DNA of 64,000 bases, from positions 15,001 through 79,000 of the forward strand of contig CAJHZI010000270.1 of NCBI GenBank assembly GCA_905160935.1, given 5' to 3'. Made by a program: the position numbers and the translations under genes. The number at the start of each line of letters is the position of its first letter. Within the stretch, counting starts at the first letter, position 1. Of this stretch, positions 1 through 11,857 are shown one piece after another. This stretch comes from Enchytraeus crypticus (Eukaryota; Annelida; Clitellata; Enchytraeida; Enchytraeidae). The notes beneath the pieces are model-generated. The model saw only the letters and a list, made by a program, of their open reading frames with translations, was not told the DNA's origin and did not search any database.

Positions 1-1510
1 ATTTAAACCTACTAGAATGGCTACCATTTTTCTTTCGTTCACCTATTTTAGAGTTTAGATTATTGGCTACTGAAGGCTCATTGAAGAAATCCAGGCAATT
101 CCATAAATTTTAATTACGTTTTCAAGTTTATTCTTAAAATGTTAATCGACATTTCCTTTACAACCTCCTCAATTACTTAAAGGCATTTCATACATTTTCT
201 ACGGTATGAGAAAAGAAAAACTATATGTATCTGTGCTGACATAACAATTCTTAGCTAAGACCTCTCACAAAAGCGTAACAAATTTTAATAGACAATTGTT
301 TCAAGGCGGTGAGATTTTATGCCATTTGAGACACAGTATTTGTCACTATCTTGCAATCCCCGTTTAACTGCCAGTATTCATCATGCGTATTTTACAGTCC
401 TACTTAATGTTACATCTCGTTCTTACTGTAGCCTAAACAAGTTCTTCCTGGTGCCTCATAATACCGAAGTCATTGTCGACCATTCTGTGAGAAGCACTGG
501 CCTGGTTAGCACGACGAGGTTATAAATTATTCTACAAAGGAAGAATAAATTTAAATTGTGTAACAAGTTAATATAAAAAAATTAATAAAACAATAATTCT
601 ACTGCAATGAAACAAGTTGCACTAAGAGAGAGTTCATCAACTTCTCTTTTAGTATGTCAATAAATTTTGAAAAGTTATTGTTAATTTGTTTATCCAAAAA
701 GTTTTACGTTATGATATTTTGCTAAATGTCACAGCCCTTTGCACATGCTGAGTCAGATATAGGTTAGTTTACTTGTCTAGAGTAGTCAATATCACCTCCA
801 GCCTCCAGGGTATACTTCAGAGAATTAGCAATCAAATTTTCGTCACCCCAGTTACGCTAGTAACTTAGGATCGTGTGTGGAAAATTTTGTATCCTTCCAA
901 ATATTTCATTTTGTCTTCACAGAAATCTATCGACTTAAATTAACAAATAAGCTTGCAATTAACTATTAAGCAAGTAACACCATTAAAACTAGCAAGTGAA
1001 CTACATTAAGTAAGTTTAACTATGTCTAATTGTCTATGCAAGCAAAGCATAATCTGGTTGACAATCCTGTTACACTCCTAGACTATAAATGTAAGCCTAC
1101 ATGTACTTGTGTAAATTCTAGAGGTAGTTTGAGCTCTATAAACATTCGTTATCTTTAGATGAGTGGCCTAAGACTATTCAGATAGGAGAACATAGAATAC
1201 GGTTCTGCTTCACCTAAGGCCAGGTTCATATAGTCAGCGAATAATAATAATTTGTAAGTGATGATACATAATATTTATCACAGGCTCACAGCTATTGTTC
1301 ACAAGTCTTAGTATACTGTATATCAAATTCTAAATCGAATTTTGAACAAAGAACCCGGATACTTTAAAACAAATTAGCTTACAATTGACCATTAATGTAA
1401 AAGGATTCAATCAAGATCGCGAGGAAAACAAAGAAAGATTTTTGTATTACAGTTGACTGAAAGCTACGTAACTGTATAGATAATATAGACTATATATAAT
1501 CCTAATCTCC
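1..1510. other. Intergenic, no gene seen
   Basis: AT-rich DNA with no ORF above about 70 codons and no recognisable protein match on either strand. No tandem repeat or transposon terminus was recognised. It may hold UTR or regulatory DNA of a gene to the left, but nothing supports that directly. Confidence 0.5.
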
Positions 1511-1518
1511 TAATCCTA

Positions 1519-1669
1519 ATCTCGGTAGAGGCAGGCCGAGATTCGGGATGTTAGAATGTTAGATGATTTAAAGACCCACTCATATGTATGTGGATATGAA
1601 AAGGAAAGCGGAAGTCAGAGTAGAGTAGAGGTGTTATATACTATGGACATGCCAGTAGGCAATGCACTA

Positions 1670-1704
<35 letters not shown>
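1519..1704 (+). mobile_element. LINE-X 3' end with (TA)n tail
   Basis: The last ~150 bp of a non-LTR element, closely matching the better copy at 41748-41982 (the stretch encoding MLDDLKTHSYV...KRKAE and a terminal EEWRR-like motif). It ends in the conserved 3' hairpin region (tgccagtaggca...tgcactaa) and runs straight into a (TA)n tract at 1674-1704. The reading frame is degraded. Confidence 0.75.
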
Positions 1705-1708
<4 letters not shown>

Positions 1709-2041
1709 GTATATATATTATATATTAAATATTATATAAAATATATATATTATATACTGTGAAAGACCGTCCTGAGGAAATACCAATGACAAATATAGAA
1801 ACATGCGAGCTTTGACCATAGTGTGCTGGCAGTGAGATTGGATTGCAGAGGCTCAAAGTCGACCTGCGCAGAGTTAGGATTAGGGGTGTGGGTTGAAGAA
1901 AGATATTAAACACGTTCAGCCATGTATATATATATATAGTATAATATCATCCAGGAAATGTGGAGAAGTTATTAACGCAGAAGTACTGCTATCCAGTAAA
2001 GAAGACATATAGCAAGGCATATAGGAAGTTTCATATAATTG

Positions 2042-2120
2042 AGCCACAACCAATCAATCACTAAATCAATCAAAATTTAACTTCCGGTTCCTCGTCATAA
2101 GCCAATATCAGGGATGGCAG
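2042..2120 (-). mobile_element. SINE-C 3' end fragment
   Basis: On the minus strand this reads a 'ccctg...ttatgacgaggaacc' segment followed by an A/T-rich (attgatt)n-like tail. The same segment occurs at 14700-14780 (minus) and 53320-53384 (plus), where it is the 3' part of a tRNA-like SINE. Confidence 0.55.
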
Positions 2121-2224
2121 AGCGTAGAAACAGACGCAGAAACACTACACGTCAACAATGATGGAATATATGAGGAGTCAGACAAAGTTGATGAATTTAG
2201 ACGAAAAAGACCTTAGGTGAATAA

Positions 2225-2395
2225 TAATAATAACAACAATTAGAGTGTTACAGTCATCAATGACAACATCGAGCACTATTGAGAAAAAATCAAGCCGACG
2301 AGCAAAAGAAGAAGGTCCAAAAACGGTGCAAATTCCAAAATCCAGAAATTCAGTCCAAAGTGAGATTAAAGAACTAACTAAAAGGCTCACAACCG
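2225..2395 (-). mobile_element. CR1-like LINE 3' UTR fragment
   Basis: The reverse complement matches, nearly base for base, the 3' trailer after the reverse-transcriptase stop in the LINE at 18365-19170 (ttggactga..ctggattttggaatttgcaccgttt..ctcaatagtgctcgatgttgtcattg). Only the 3' end is present, as expected for a 5'-truncated LINE insertion. Confidence 0.8.
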
Positions 2396-2399
2396 AAAG

Positions 2400-3200
2400 C
2401 CACTAAGATAAAAACAACACAAAGAAAGAGTTTGATTATGTGGACCCCGTAGCAACTGAAAGTGAGTACGACGGGTAATTAACAGTATAAATATAAATAA
2501 GTCTATTACTCACCAAGGATATTCGGTAGAATGTAATCCTTAATTGAAAATAATGAACAAGTCTTGCATGAACTCTAAAAATAATCGTTCCTGAAATCTT
2601 CGGACAGAAAAATCTCGTCGTACTAGCTCTTACGAGAACGCATTATTGTGTAAACTTTAACTAATCGAGATGACTGCAGCACAGCGGAACTCTCTATGCT
2701 GCGCAATGAACGCCTGTGGGAACTGAGAGTTTTGAGTTACTACTATTGGGTTTCTGCTCAATTGTCTAATAAGTATTTAACGTCTAAACTATTTTGTAAC
2801 GCTTGAATGGACTTTTTTAGTTGGCCGCTCTCTGTAGAGACCGTAGCAGCGACTGATCACAAGCATTTTCTTATATTCGCCGCCCTTAGTAACAAGAGTC
2901 CATCTAATCGTGCCCTCTAAACTAACGACCACTAAAGTCTAGGAAATAACTAGAACGGGGAAGAATAACTGCAACGCAGAATTAGATTTTTTATAAGCCT
3001 AGATTGGTAGAAAAGTGACGAAAACTTTCTGCAAAATAATTGATATAGAATCTTACATAAGAACATACTTAGGTATATACACATAGCATATTACAACTAC
3101 ATATGGCACATTACATTAGGTATATTACAACTGCACATTTTAGGCCTAATAAACAAATAACTTTAATACAACGTAAAATACAGCAGAAATCTTAATATAG
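2400..3200. other. Intergenic, no gene seen
   Basis: No ORF with a recognisable match and no clear repeat structure. Confidence 0.45.
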
Positions 3201-3224
3201 CGATCATATCAACATAGTGTATAA

Positions 3225-3592
3225 AAATACAGTGAATACGGTAATATTTTGAATACAGAAATACAGTTAATACTGCAATACAGACAACATGGCAATATAG
3301 TAAATATAGCAAAAACAGTGAATGCAACAATACAGTGAGTAAAGCAATTCAGTAAATACAGGAATACAGTGAATGTATCAAAACAGTGAATACAGCAATA
3401 AAGAGAATGTAGATATACAGTGCGTGCAGCAATAAAATGAATACTGCAATACACTGAATACAGCAATACAGTAAATACAGCAATATTGTGAATACAGCAA
3501 AACAGTGGATAATGCAATACAGTGAACACAGCAATTCAGTGAATACAGCAATACAATGAATACAGCGATACAGTGAATATTGACTCTCAAGT
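3225..3592. repeat. Minisatellite, ~17-bp unit
   Basis: Degenerate tandem copies of a unit close to gaatacagcaatacagt. Open frames of up to 106 codons on the minus strand (Cys/Tyr/Leu-rich) arise only from the periodic composition and are not genes. Confidence 0.8.
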
Positions 3593-3599
3593 TATTCAA

Positions 3600-5565
3600 T
3601 AACTTTTCTTGTCTACGTTAAGCATGTGTAACGTGAGGGAGATCAAGGAGTGTAATTGCTTTGTTCATTTTTCAAGCAAGTGTGAAATACAAACTCACAT
3701 AATTTAGTATATCTAGATCGATAGGTCAACGTCTTTCACTGTTCTTAAAGAGGCGGCCAAATCATGGGCGAGCGAGGGCTATAAAGTACTAATCATGACG
3801 TAGACTCACAAAGGTCTCAAATAGAATACTGATTTAGTAACCTTGAGACAGCTCGCTATATATTACTATCCTGACTTCACAAATAAGATTGCATACAAAT
3901 ATACAAACTACGTTAATCGTCTGGTTTTCTGGTTTCACATGGATTCAGTAACAGAATATAAAACTAGAGTACAGTTTACGCCAGGTTCCTGTCTAAAAAG
4001 AATATAAGTAGCGTAGCGAGCACTCGATTTGAAAAGTCTCTCATAAATCAGTGCACGGACGCTAAACTCGCTTCTACTGACATCGCTTTCGAGTGAGGAA
4101 ACTGACGTTAAAATTAGCTTTTACCAGCGTTTTACTGTTAGAAACACTCGCTCATCCTGTGAGTGAAGCTTACGAGTGTGGGCATGGAAGTGAAAAGACT
4201 AAAAAAACGCAGGAGCAAAGGACGAGTATACGATATATTACGTTATGATGACTCAGAAGACGTGACAATATTTTCAAATAACATAAATCACATATCCCCT
4301 GCGATGAATGACCACATCAACGCAAGTTATACGAAGGCCTGTGCACTATTATAAATACAACGAATAGTTGCGTAAAAATCTACGGCTAAGATTGTACTGC
4401 GTACTTAATTTGGCTGCATAAGGCTACTCACTGACAGGCCCTACAGATTCAACAATAAAACTTCCCGTTTTAGCAGTGATATCAATTACTATTACATTAT
4501 AATTTGTCAATCGTCCAATTAAAGTAATATACATGTACATGTATTAAAAATGATTTTGAAACACGTTAGTAAATAGATTTTCTTGTAAAATGTTTCTAAA
4601 ATGTGTAACTAATTTTGTATAATATTTCATTCTAGAAATTAAATAAACATAGGCAACCAAAGGCAAACTTCTTCAGATCAGCCTGGTAATCAATCAAGGT
4701 AACGATCAATTAATAGGCCTATAAATGCTACTGATTTATATAATCCATCACTCCAGCCACATATCAATCAATATGATGTACGTCAATTGAATACCAAATT
4801 AATGACTTTGCAAATTAAAGATAAAGAAATCATAACTAGCAATCAATTAATTTGATAACTAATCAGAAAGCAAGCGATAACTTTCAATTAATTTATGACA
4901 TTAATTAATTAAATCGATTAATGTTTTTCTATACTTCAGATCTAGCTATAATTTCACGTCGATCCTAATAAATTAATTTCATACACATCAAGTACACAAT
5001 GAATAATTTTATCTAATAGAGCGTTGTTTCGTCCAGGACAACATTGAGCACATGCTTATTTAAAAATAACCATTCTTAAGTTTTCTAAAATTATTTTCAC
5101 AAATTCTCAATATATAATTTCAAAAATATAAAATCAGCAGCGCTGATTTGTAACTTCTATTTTTGTAGGAAGGTAATGCGTGTAATATTTAGTTTGGAGC
5201 ATACCATCATTATATTAGGAATGGAAGATATTAAACTGGTAGCATTGGAAGCAATTGAAAAGATCAGTTAACCAAAAATACCAATAATTGAAGTGGATTA
5301 ATTAAAACAAAAACACCATGTTAGCTAAAATCTGCGCTAAACTAGAAATAAGCTAAACTAGAAACAAGTTAAACAAGACATGTTTAAATTATTTCACAAC
5401 ATACTCAGTGCGACCGTATTCCTAGTATTTCCTAGACAAAAACAGGTAACTTAAAAAGAGCAGATATTCAGATATATCATATATGCTATAAATTTGCCAC
5501 TAGGCAACCTAGATAATGAAAAAATAAGAAAAGTTGAGAGAGAATTATGCATAAAACACACAATC
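3600..5565. other. Intergenic, A/T-rich
   Basis: No gene seen. It holds a SINE-A tail at about 4055-4125 and a stretch rich in caatta/attaat words at about 4680-4990. An ORF of 63 codons at 4163 has no recognisable match. Confidence 0.45.
4055..4125 (+). mobile_element. SINE-A 3' end fragment
   Basis: Contains cgagtgaggaaactgacgtt followed by aaaattagctttta, the conserved 3' part of the tRNA-like SINE-A family, which has fuller copies at 24954-25080 and 37220-37345. Confidence 0.6.
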
Positions 5566-5571
5566 TTCTTC

Positions 5572-5742
5572 TTTGTGCACTGCTTACTGGCAGGACCACG
5601 ATATATAGGCTAACACCTCCGCTCTTCTCTGCCTTTCGTTTTCCTATTCACGTCCACACACGAACGGATTAAATCATCAAACTTTCCTAATCTCCATCTG
5701 CCTGTGCTTTTCTTTCTTCCTTGCTTCTTTCAATCAATCCTA
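5572..5742 (-). mobile_element. LINE-X 3' end
   Basis: The minus-strand reading gives the LINE-X C-terminal coding end, then the 3' hairpin (plus strand: gtgcactgcttactggcagg). There is no microsatellite tail here. It is diverged and 5'-truncated. Confidence 0.7.
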
Positions 5743-6129
5743 CCTATAATATAAACTCATATTTTGGTCTAAAAGTACTACACTTTGGTTAACATCTTAT
5801 ATAGCTTAAATCAATCGATCACACAGCGAGTGACGAAGTGTTAAGTTATGCGTCTTATATATTTACACGGCGCCGGACAAAACTTTAATTTGCACATGGC
5901 AGTGGTCACGAATTCGCGATGTTTAAAGGTCGTGATATAACAATACAATAAGCCTATGTGTCATCACTTCACATACAGTAGAGTTAGGCAGCTTTGCAGA
6001 CATCCGTAAAGTTAATAAATTCTGTGATATTTCATAAACTTTCTCAACACATACTCCGCAGTACTCCACTTCTAATACTTTAGAAGAGGAATCAGGGATC
6101 AGGGACTAAAAGATTCCGAGATCCAGAGG

Positions 6130-6350
6130 TTAAGATTCTATATTCAGGGACTAACAGAATCAGACGATAAGAGATTAAGAGATTCAGGGATTAAGTCTAG
6201 AGATTCAGGGATTATGAGATTCAGGGATTAAGAGATTCAGGGATTAAGAGATTCAGGGATTAAGTTAAGAGATTCATGGATTAAGAGATTCGTGGATTAA
6301 GTCTAGAAATTCATGGATTATGAGATTCGGAAATTAAGAAATTCAGTGAC
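6130..6350. repeat. Minisatellite, 16-bp unit
   Basis: Tandem copies of agattcagggattaag with scattered substitutions and small insertions (for example 'tct' after 'aag'). The array decays at both edges. Confidence 0.8.
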
Positions 6351-6467
6351 TAAATAAGCTTCTGCAGACGCTAACTTTTAAATGTTACCGTTCAAATTGA
6401 GGATAGCCTAGGAGCGATCGAATGTCGTTCAAAATTTAAACGAAACAATTCTATCTGCCAGTCTACG

Positions 6468-7170
6468 CAGGGGCGGATCCAGGAATTTTTTAAGGGGGGC
6501 CCGAAAATTTTTTTAGAGTACAATTTTTTTCCTTACACCTCGTCTTCTTCGGGACATGTGACACAACCAGATATATTTCTGTGGGTGAGGGGGCTCAAAA
6601 TGTGTTCACTACTGAATTCGGCTCCTAGAGTGAGTGCATCCCCGTACCTTACACCCCCCCCCCCCGCTCATACCCGTAATAAAGTCAGTCAACATTAAAT
6701 CCTACATTTGTTTTGGAAAAAGTAGGTTAATTTTATCATCTCTGAAGAAACTCTGAAGATCTCGACGAATTGCAAAAGTTACCTAATTTTGGTGGTGATG
6801 GTGGTGGAGAGGGGGATTAAGCCCCTCCCATCCAAAGCTGTTTGCACCACTGATACGGGACAGAGTTCACATTTTTTACTTACACCCTTTTTTCCTCCAA
6901 TGCATAGGTTCCAGTGCAAATTGAGAGCAAGTGAAACGGTCAGCATTTTTGGACCCCCTTCCATTATACAGGGCTTCTAGTATATCCTAGAAAAAATTGA
7001 GCTATTGGAAATGAGTTTCCTGTCGTAACCCCCCCCTAACCACTGCCATTACTAACATATTTACACATCGAAATTGCCTTAGAAACAATGAAAATATAGT
7101 GTACAAATTTTTATCGGCGGACCTAAGGGGAGGGGGGCCGGGCCCCCTGGACCCCCTGGATCCGCCACTG
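6468..7170. mobile_element. hAT-type MITE, 703 bp
   Basis: The ends are imperfect inverted repeats: caggggcggatccagg on the left and, reverse-complemented, cagtggcggatccagg on the right. An exact 8-bp duplication, agtctacg, flanks it at 6460-6467 and 7171-7178. Eight-bp target sites and CAG..CTG termini are typical of the hAT superfamily. No transposase is encoded; the ORFs at 6779-6980 lie on non-coding filler. Intact termini and an exact target duplication suggest a fairly recent insertion. Confidence 0.85.
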
Positions 7171-7326
7171 AGTCTACGTGCACATTCTCTACTGGTATCT
7201 ACAGATTTGATATATGTACAAAAATATGATCGTATTGCTTGAAGTTCCTATAAGACTAGGCTATCAACAGCTGATTGAGGTAATCACCAACGAATTTTCA
7301 ATTGAAAATAATATTTTACTTACCGG

Positions 7327-7444
7327 TTGGATAGCCGAATGGATAGAAAGCTTGCCTAGTAAGCAAGTGGTCCTTGGTTCAATCCTAACCGGACCGTCTC
7401 TGACAGTATCCACTGTGGTACGGAAAACATACGTTAAATTTTGC
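7327..7444 (+). mobile_element. SINE-A-like tRNA-derived SINE
   Basis: A tRNA-like head with an A-box-like tagccgaatggatag and a B-box-like ggttcaatcct, followed by the family's 3' motif acgttaaatttt. It lacks tRNA folding and is a retroposon, not a tRNA gene. Confidence 0.6.
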
Positions 7445-7665
7445 TTTATAACTGCTTTATGTAAGAATGCGTAAGCAGTACGCAGTGAAATTAATAACAA
7501 AATTGGCACAAATATTCTTCATTATATTAGGAAGTAAACTGTTACGAAATGCGTCTTATACAAATAAATTTGTTTTGGTTGGATGATCACAGTATTAAAC
7601 CAAGTTACACAGAGATTAATAAGTAGAATGACGCCGTCTATGGCCCAGGTCCAATTTGTTTCAAA

Positions 7666-7705
7666 TAGATGCTGGCCCACATAGATGCTGGCCCACATAA
7701 AACAT
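7666..7705 (+). repeat. Short tandem duplication
   Basis: Two adjacent copies of the 18-bp segment atagatgctggcccacat. Confidence 0.7.
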
Positions 7706-8150
7706 GGCCTCAGAGAAATAAAACAAGGCTCGATAGAAATACTTCTGGATTACGATTAAGAAACGTACGCAACAGCTTGTATTCAATTAAATTGTATAAT
7801 TGTTTAAAATCGTCTGTCTTTCATAGACTTATATGGACTCAAGGCGTATAGTTATACATGTAAATTATAAAATGAAACAATCAAAGAAAGTGACTTTTTA
7901 ACAGAAGACTTGTTACTAAATTCTTTCAAATGGTAAGTCCAAGGTAATAATTCCTTCTCACAACCAACTATGATGCTAAATTTTACGGTAAAGTATCTGG
8001 TTATAACAGCAACTAGTTGATTTTATCACAAGGCATTTGACTTAAGTCTAAAAGCAAAAACTAAAAACATCGACACTAACAAACAAAAGTAACAACAACA
8101 ATTAGACAGCCCGTTCTGGAAAACGCATCAGCAATCCGTTTGATATTAAT

Positions 8151-8448
8151 GTCTACTAGACGTCCACTAGACGTCCACTAGACGACCACTAGACGTCCAC
8201 TAGACGTCTACTAGACGTACACTAGACGTTCACCAGACGTCCACTAGACGTCCACTAGACGACCACTAGACGTCCACTAGACGTCCACCAGACGTCCACT
8301 AGACGTCCACTAGACGTCCACTAGACGTCCACTAGACGTGCACTAGACGTCCACTAGACGTCCACTAGACGTTCGCTATACGTCCACTAGACATGCACTA
8401 GATGTCCACTAGACGTCCACTAGACGTCCACCAGACGTCCACTAGACG
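8151..8448. repeat. Minisatellite, 11-bp unit (tccactagacg)
   Basis: About 27 tandem 11-bp units with few substitutions (gtcc/gacc/gttc variants). Most units carry the word ctag and many pair tagacgtc with actagacg. The homogeneity suggests recent expansion. The edges are sharp. Confidence 0.9.
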
Positions 8449-8519
8449 CTGAACGGCTGTAAAGCTAGCCGCATTTGGGAATTAAGTTCAATTAACCTCC
8501 ACCTTCACATCAGAAAGCT

Positions 8520-8655
8520 TAAGCCAAAGCCAAGCTTAACGTCAATTTTCTGCTCGTTAGCATATCAGTTCAGGGGAAAGCATTGGATTTGAACCCTGCA
8601 CCTATAGATCATCTGTAGAACAATATGCCAACAAGCCATTGGTTCAGACTCAGAA
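8520..8655 (-). mobile_element. SINE-A (tRNA-derived), minus
   Basis: Plus-strand order is the 3' motif (agcttaacgtcaatttt), then a B-box complement (ttgaaccctgcac), then an A-box region. It is a diverged member of the family at 24954-25080. Confidence 0.6.
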
Positions 8656-8659
8656 GGTT

Positions 8660-9240
8660 GGATAATGAACCAGTCAAGTGATTTGTCAGACATTAGGTCT
8701 AAGACACTAAGTTCTACAAATGTTACATTTATGACAGTAACTAGCTTAAATAAAACATAACTTGTGATAACCATAATGGGCTCATATCAAACTTTCATAA
8801 GAGAATTCTGTAACAAGAGAGCATGCAGAATGTCTGAAGCGCCTGTTTGATTTACGCACCAATACCCAACGAAGACACTATTAACAATATTACACGATCA
8901 TAACATTAATGCCAGAACCGAACTCAGTTTAAAACATTTTTATATACACTACAAGCTTTTATAACTATAAGATAATAAATAACTAAAGAATAAATAATAG
9001 ATACAAAATAATATAACAGGATAATAGTTCTAATATATGGATAGATTTCAGACGATGAACAATACAACAATGAATTTAAACCAATTTATAACAATGATAC
9101 AAGAATTGAGTTAAAATCATCAGCAAAAAAAGGCAAAGGCATGGTAATATAATATGGTAGCACTGTACTATAATATCAGAATTTTATCATGAGCATCAGC
9201 AATGTGGTGCTATAATATACAAATTCAGTCAAAATCATCA
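8660..9240. other. Intergenic, no gene seen
   Basis: AT-rich, without a supported ORF. Short near-repeats such as gtcaaaatcatcagcaaaa recur at about 9110 and 9228. Confidence 0.4.
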
Positions 9241-9241
9241 G

Positions 9242-9405
9242 CAAAACCCGTGTAGCTGAAGAATAGATCAACCGTGGACTGCTGTGTCGTAAAAAGCGTC
9301 AAAGCACTAAAGTCCAACCAACGTCAGAAAAGGCATTCAGTTGCGGAGCGCATAGGTTGCAGAAATTGCTACCACATTTTTCTAAAACGAAGGGAAAAAA
9401 TCTAT
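9242..9405 (+). mobile_element. SINE-D fragment (head and middle)
   Basis: Contains the SINE-D landmarks gactgc..tgtcgtaaaaagcg, ccaacgtcagaaaaggcatt and aggttgcagaaattgctac. It lacks the (GAT)n tail present in fuller copies at 25490 and 54158. Confidence 0.65.
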
Positions 9406-9409
9406 TCGT

Positions 9410-10200
9410 ATACCGAGCTAAGTAAACTTGTTTTTAAGGGAAGATTATGAACATGATGGAGAATCATGATCACCAGCTATCACCAGCTACATGGCATTAT
9501 TGAACGCATATGATCGATCGTAAACGACATAGCAGGTTAATCCTGACTTAGTCCGAATGGAACGCAAAGCGCTTAATTGAAATCTTCAATAAACTGTTCG
9601 AAATACATACCTCTAAAATTCTTTATTTTTTATTATTAGACACACCAAAAGGGTTTAGTAACACTGTAAGAATCACTATAAATAAAATATTACATAAAAT
9701 ATCACTTCTTATTTTCTTTAGACTTTTAAATATATCTAAAACAAATACTTTATAAAATTATTATTACATACATTGCTCAACAATAGCCTGACTAGACACA
9801 TGAATATACCAACAAATGAATAATCACGATTTGAAAAGAGACTTCTTATTGTAACATAAAATGTTAACATTGTGCCAAAAATTCGTCAATAGTAAAACTA
9901 TAACAGTCATCAAGATACAAAAAGTGCATAGTGTAAAAAGGCTAAGCTAACTTCTTAAGCACAGCTTAGGACATTATTCAGAGTTTAAGTTGATACTAAT
10001 TTGCTAACGCCACACGAAAACAGGCAATTTATAATAAATGTACAATTTATGCCAGTAATACATCGTTGGAAGATAACGTTGTGCTGTAGAACTTTTCTGA
10101 TAAACCAGACGAGGATGAATAGCAAGAATACTGAGAGGAATTCCACAGAGTCTACATGTATAGATACTAAAGTTACACAATTAGACGTAACTAGACATTG
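9410..10200. other. Intergenic, no gene seen
   Basis: AT-rich. The 84-codon ORF at 10001 runs into the (CT)n tract and has no recognisable match. Confidence 0.4.
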
Positions 10201-10201
10201 T

Positions 10202-10202
<1 letters not shown>

Positions 10203-10250
<48 letters not shown>

Positions 10251-10292
10251 GTTAGTGCACTGTCTATCGGCAGATCCATGATCCATAACGCC
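10203..10292 (-). mobile_element. (CT)n plus LINE-X 3' terminus
   Basis: A (CT)n tract is followed by gttagtgcactgtctatcgg and cagatccatgatcca. On the minus strand this is the LINE-X 3' end with its hairpin and an (AG)n tail. Only the extreme 3' end is retained. Confidence 0.65.
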
Positions 10293-10524
10293 TAATTTAC
10301 AAATGTATGACTACAAATTATAAATGATACAGTACAGCAGAAATTTCTTTAACTTTCATCATCTATCAACATAATATGATAATATCATCAAGAGTCTTAT
10401 TATTTGGCACACTTTTACAATTATCGGTCATTAACAAGATAGAATTCGTCACATAATGGCTAGGAATGCTAAAGTTTAATATAATTTGCGACGAGCATAC
10501 ATAGGATTCGAAGAGCCGATCAAT

Positions 10525-10926
10525 ATCGATAAGCTAGAAAGCAGTTAGATATCGATCAGCTAGATAGCAATTAGATATCGATCAGCTAGATAGCAGTTAG
10601 ATATCTATCAGCTGGATAGCAGTTAGATATCGATCAGCTAGATAGCAGTTAGATATCGAGTAGTTAGATAGCAGTTAGATATCGATCAGCTAGATAGCAT
10701 CTAGATATCGATCAGTTAGATAGCAGTTAGATAGCAGTTAGATATCGATCAGCTAGATAGCAGTTAGATATCGATCAGCTAGATAGCAGTTAGATATCGA
10801 TCAGCTAGATAGCAGTTAGATATCGATCAGCTAGATAGCATTTAGATATCAATCAGCTAGATAGCATTTAGATATCGATCAGCTAGATAGCATTTAGATA
10901 TCGATCAGCTAGATAGCAGTTAGATA
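10525..10926. repeat. Minisatellite, 26-bp unit
   Basis: About 15 tandem copies of a 26-bp unit built from agatatcgatcagc and tagatagcagtt. Each unit carries the palindromic words gatatc and atcgat. Variation is limited (gcagtt/gcattt/gcaatt), which suggests recent homogenisation. It starts about 180 bp past the POMGNT2 stop, so it may be transcribed in that gene's 3' UTR. Confidence 0.9.
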
Positions 10927-11102
10927 CGGGACACCTTTAGATCAACAGTCTGATACCTAAACCTGAAGGCTCAGCCATTGTGTCAACGGCTCAACCGGAG
11001 ACATCTAGCAATCTGAGGTGCATCTCCGGACTCTACTTCAACGATCTCAGCGCAATATAACAATAACAATAACTTGACACCGCAAGTGTGTATGGCAAAT
11101 AA

Positions 11103-11857
11103 TTAGAAAGCTCTACAAGGAGACGACGGTGATAAGAAAGGACCCACAGTTCGACCTTCATCTATAAGACATCTTACCCAAACGTTGTACGTTAAGCCAA
11201 AGACTAAGCTATCTTCATTGCTGTACGAGTCTTGTGTTTCAACAGTAAACACGTGATGGGTATGTTTCAGTATCCAAGCTGAGTAATCACCAGATTCGCT
11301 TGCTACAGGCTGCAACCACAGCTCATAACTAACAGTCACGTTGCTTCCGATATAACGAACATTCACAGGAGGCGTCCAGCTAATCAGCAAACTTCGGTCC
11401 TGATCGTTAAACTGACACGTTATATTAATAACGCGAGAAGGAAATATCTCGTACTTGGTTTCTAACAGAGAAAAGCGCTGCTTTGGAACACCGGCCACAG
11501 CCTGGGCTACGACATCGCCAACACTCACTCGCGTGTCCTGATTGATGTGATATAACCAGTTAGGATCAGAGCAACACAAGTGTTCTCCCACTTCTTCCGT
11601 TGCTTCGATGTCTCGCTGTTCTTCCTCAGGGAGATGTGAGATTCCTCCGAGACTAGGTGTCCGGTTAGGATGCGCCGTGGACAGGGACTTGTCGATGTTT
11701 CTCCAGGACGCGTAGTGAACGTTCATTCCAGGCAGGAGGGCGAGGGTTCGATAGGGCGTGTAGCGAGAGGGGTTAATGCCATAGGGAAAGAGTTCAATGA
11801 CCTGAGCGCCGGGCGGTAGAAATATGGACATGATTAGCAGTGAGCCATGCATACCAA
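11103..11857 (-). CDS. POMGNT2: POMGNT2 coding exon 3 (GT61 C-half and FnIII)
   Basis: The acceptor is tatatgtag|TT, restoring frame as I-GMHG (human VSMHG). It runs through LFPYGINPSRYTPYRTLALLPG and the HLCCSDPNWLY stretch to the fibronectin III domain and the TAA stop at 11105-11103. I saw no AATAAA on the minus strand between the stop and the minisatellite. Confidence 0.92.

Noticed and set aside
3209-3599. Overlapping minus-strand ORFs of 61-106 codons, Cys/Tyr/Leu-rich
   Set aside because: They lie wholly in a 17-bp tandem array; several frames are open at once because of the periodic sequence.
8151-8448. CRISPR array
   Set aside because: Uninterrupted 11-bp tandem units with no spacers, in animal nuclear DNA.
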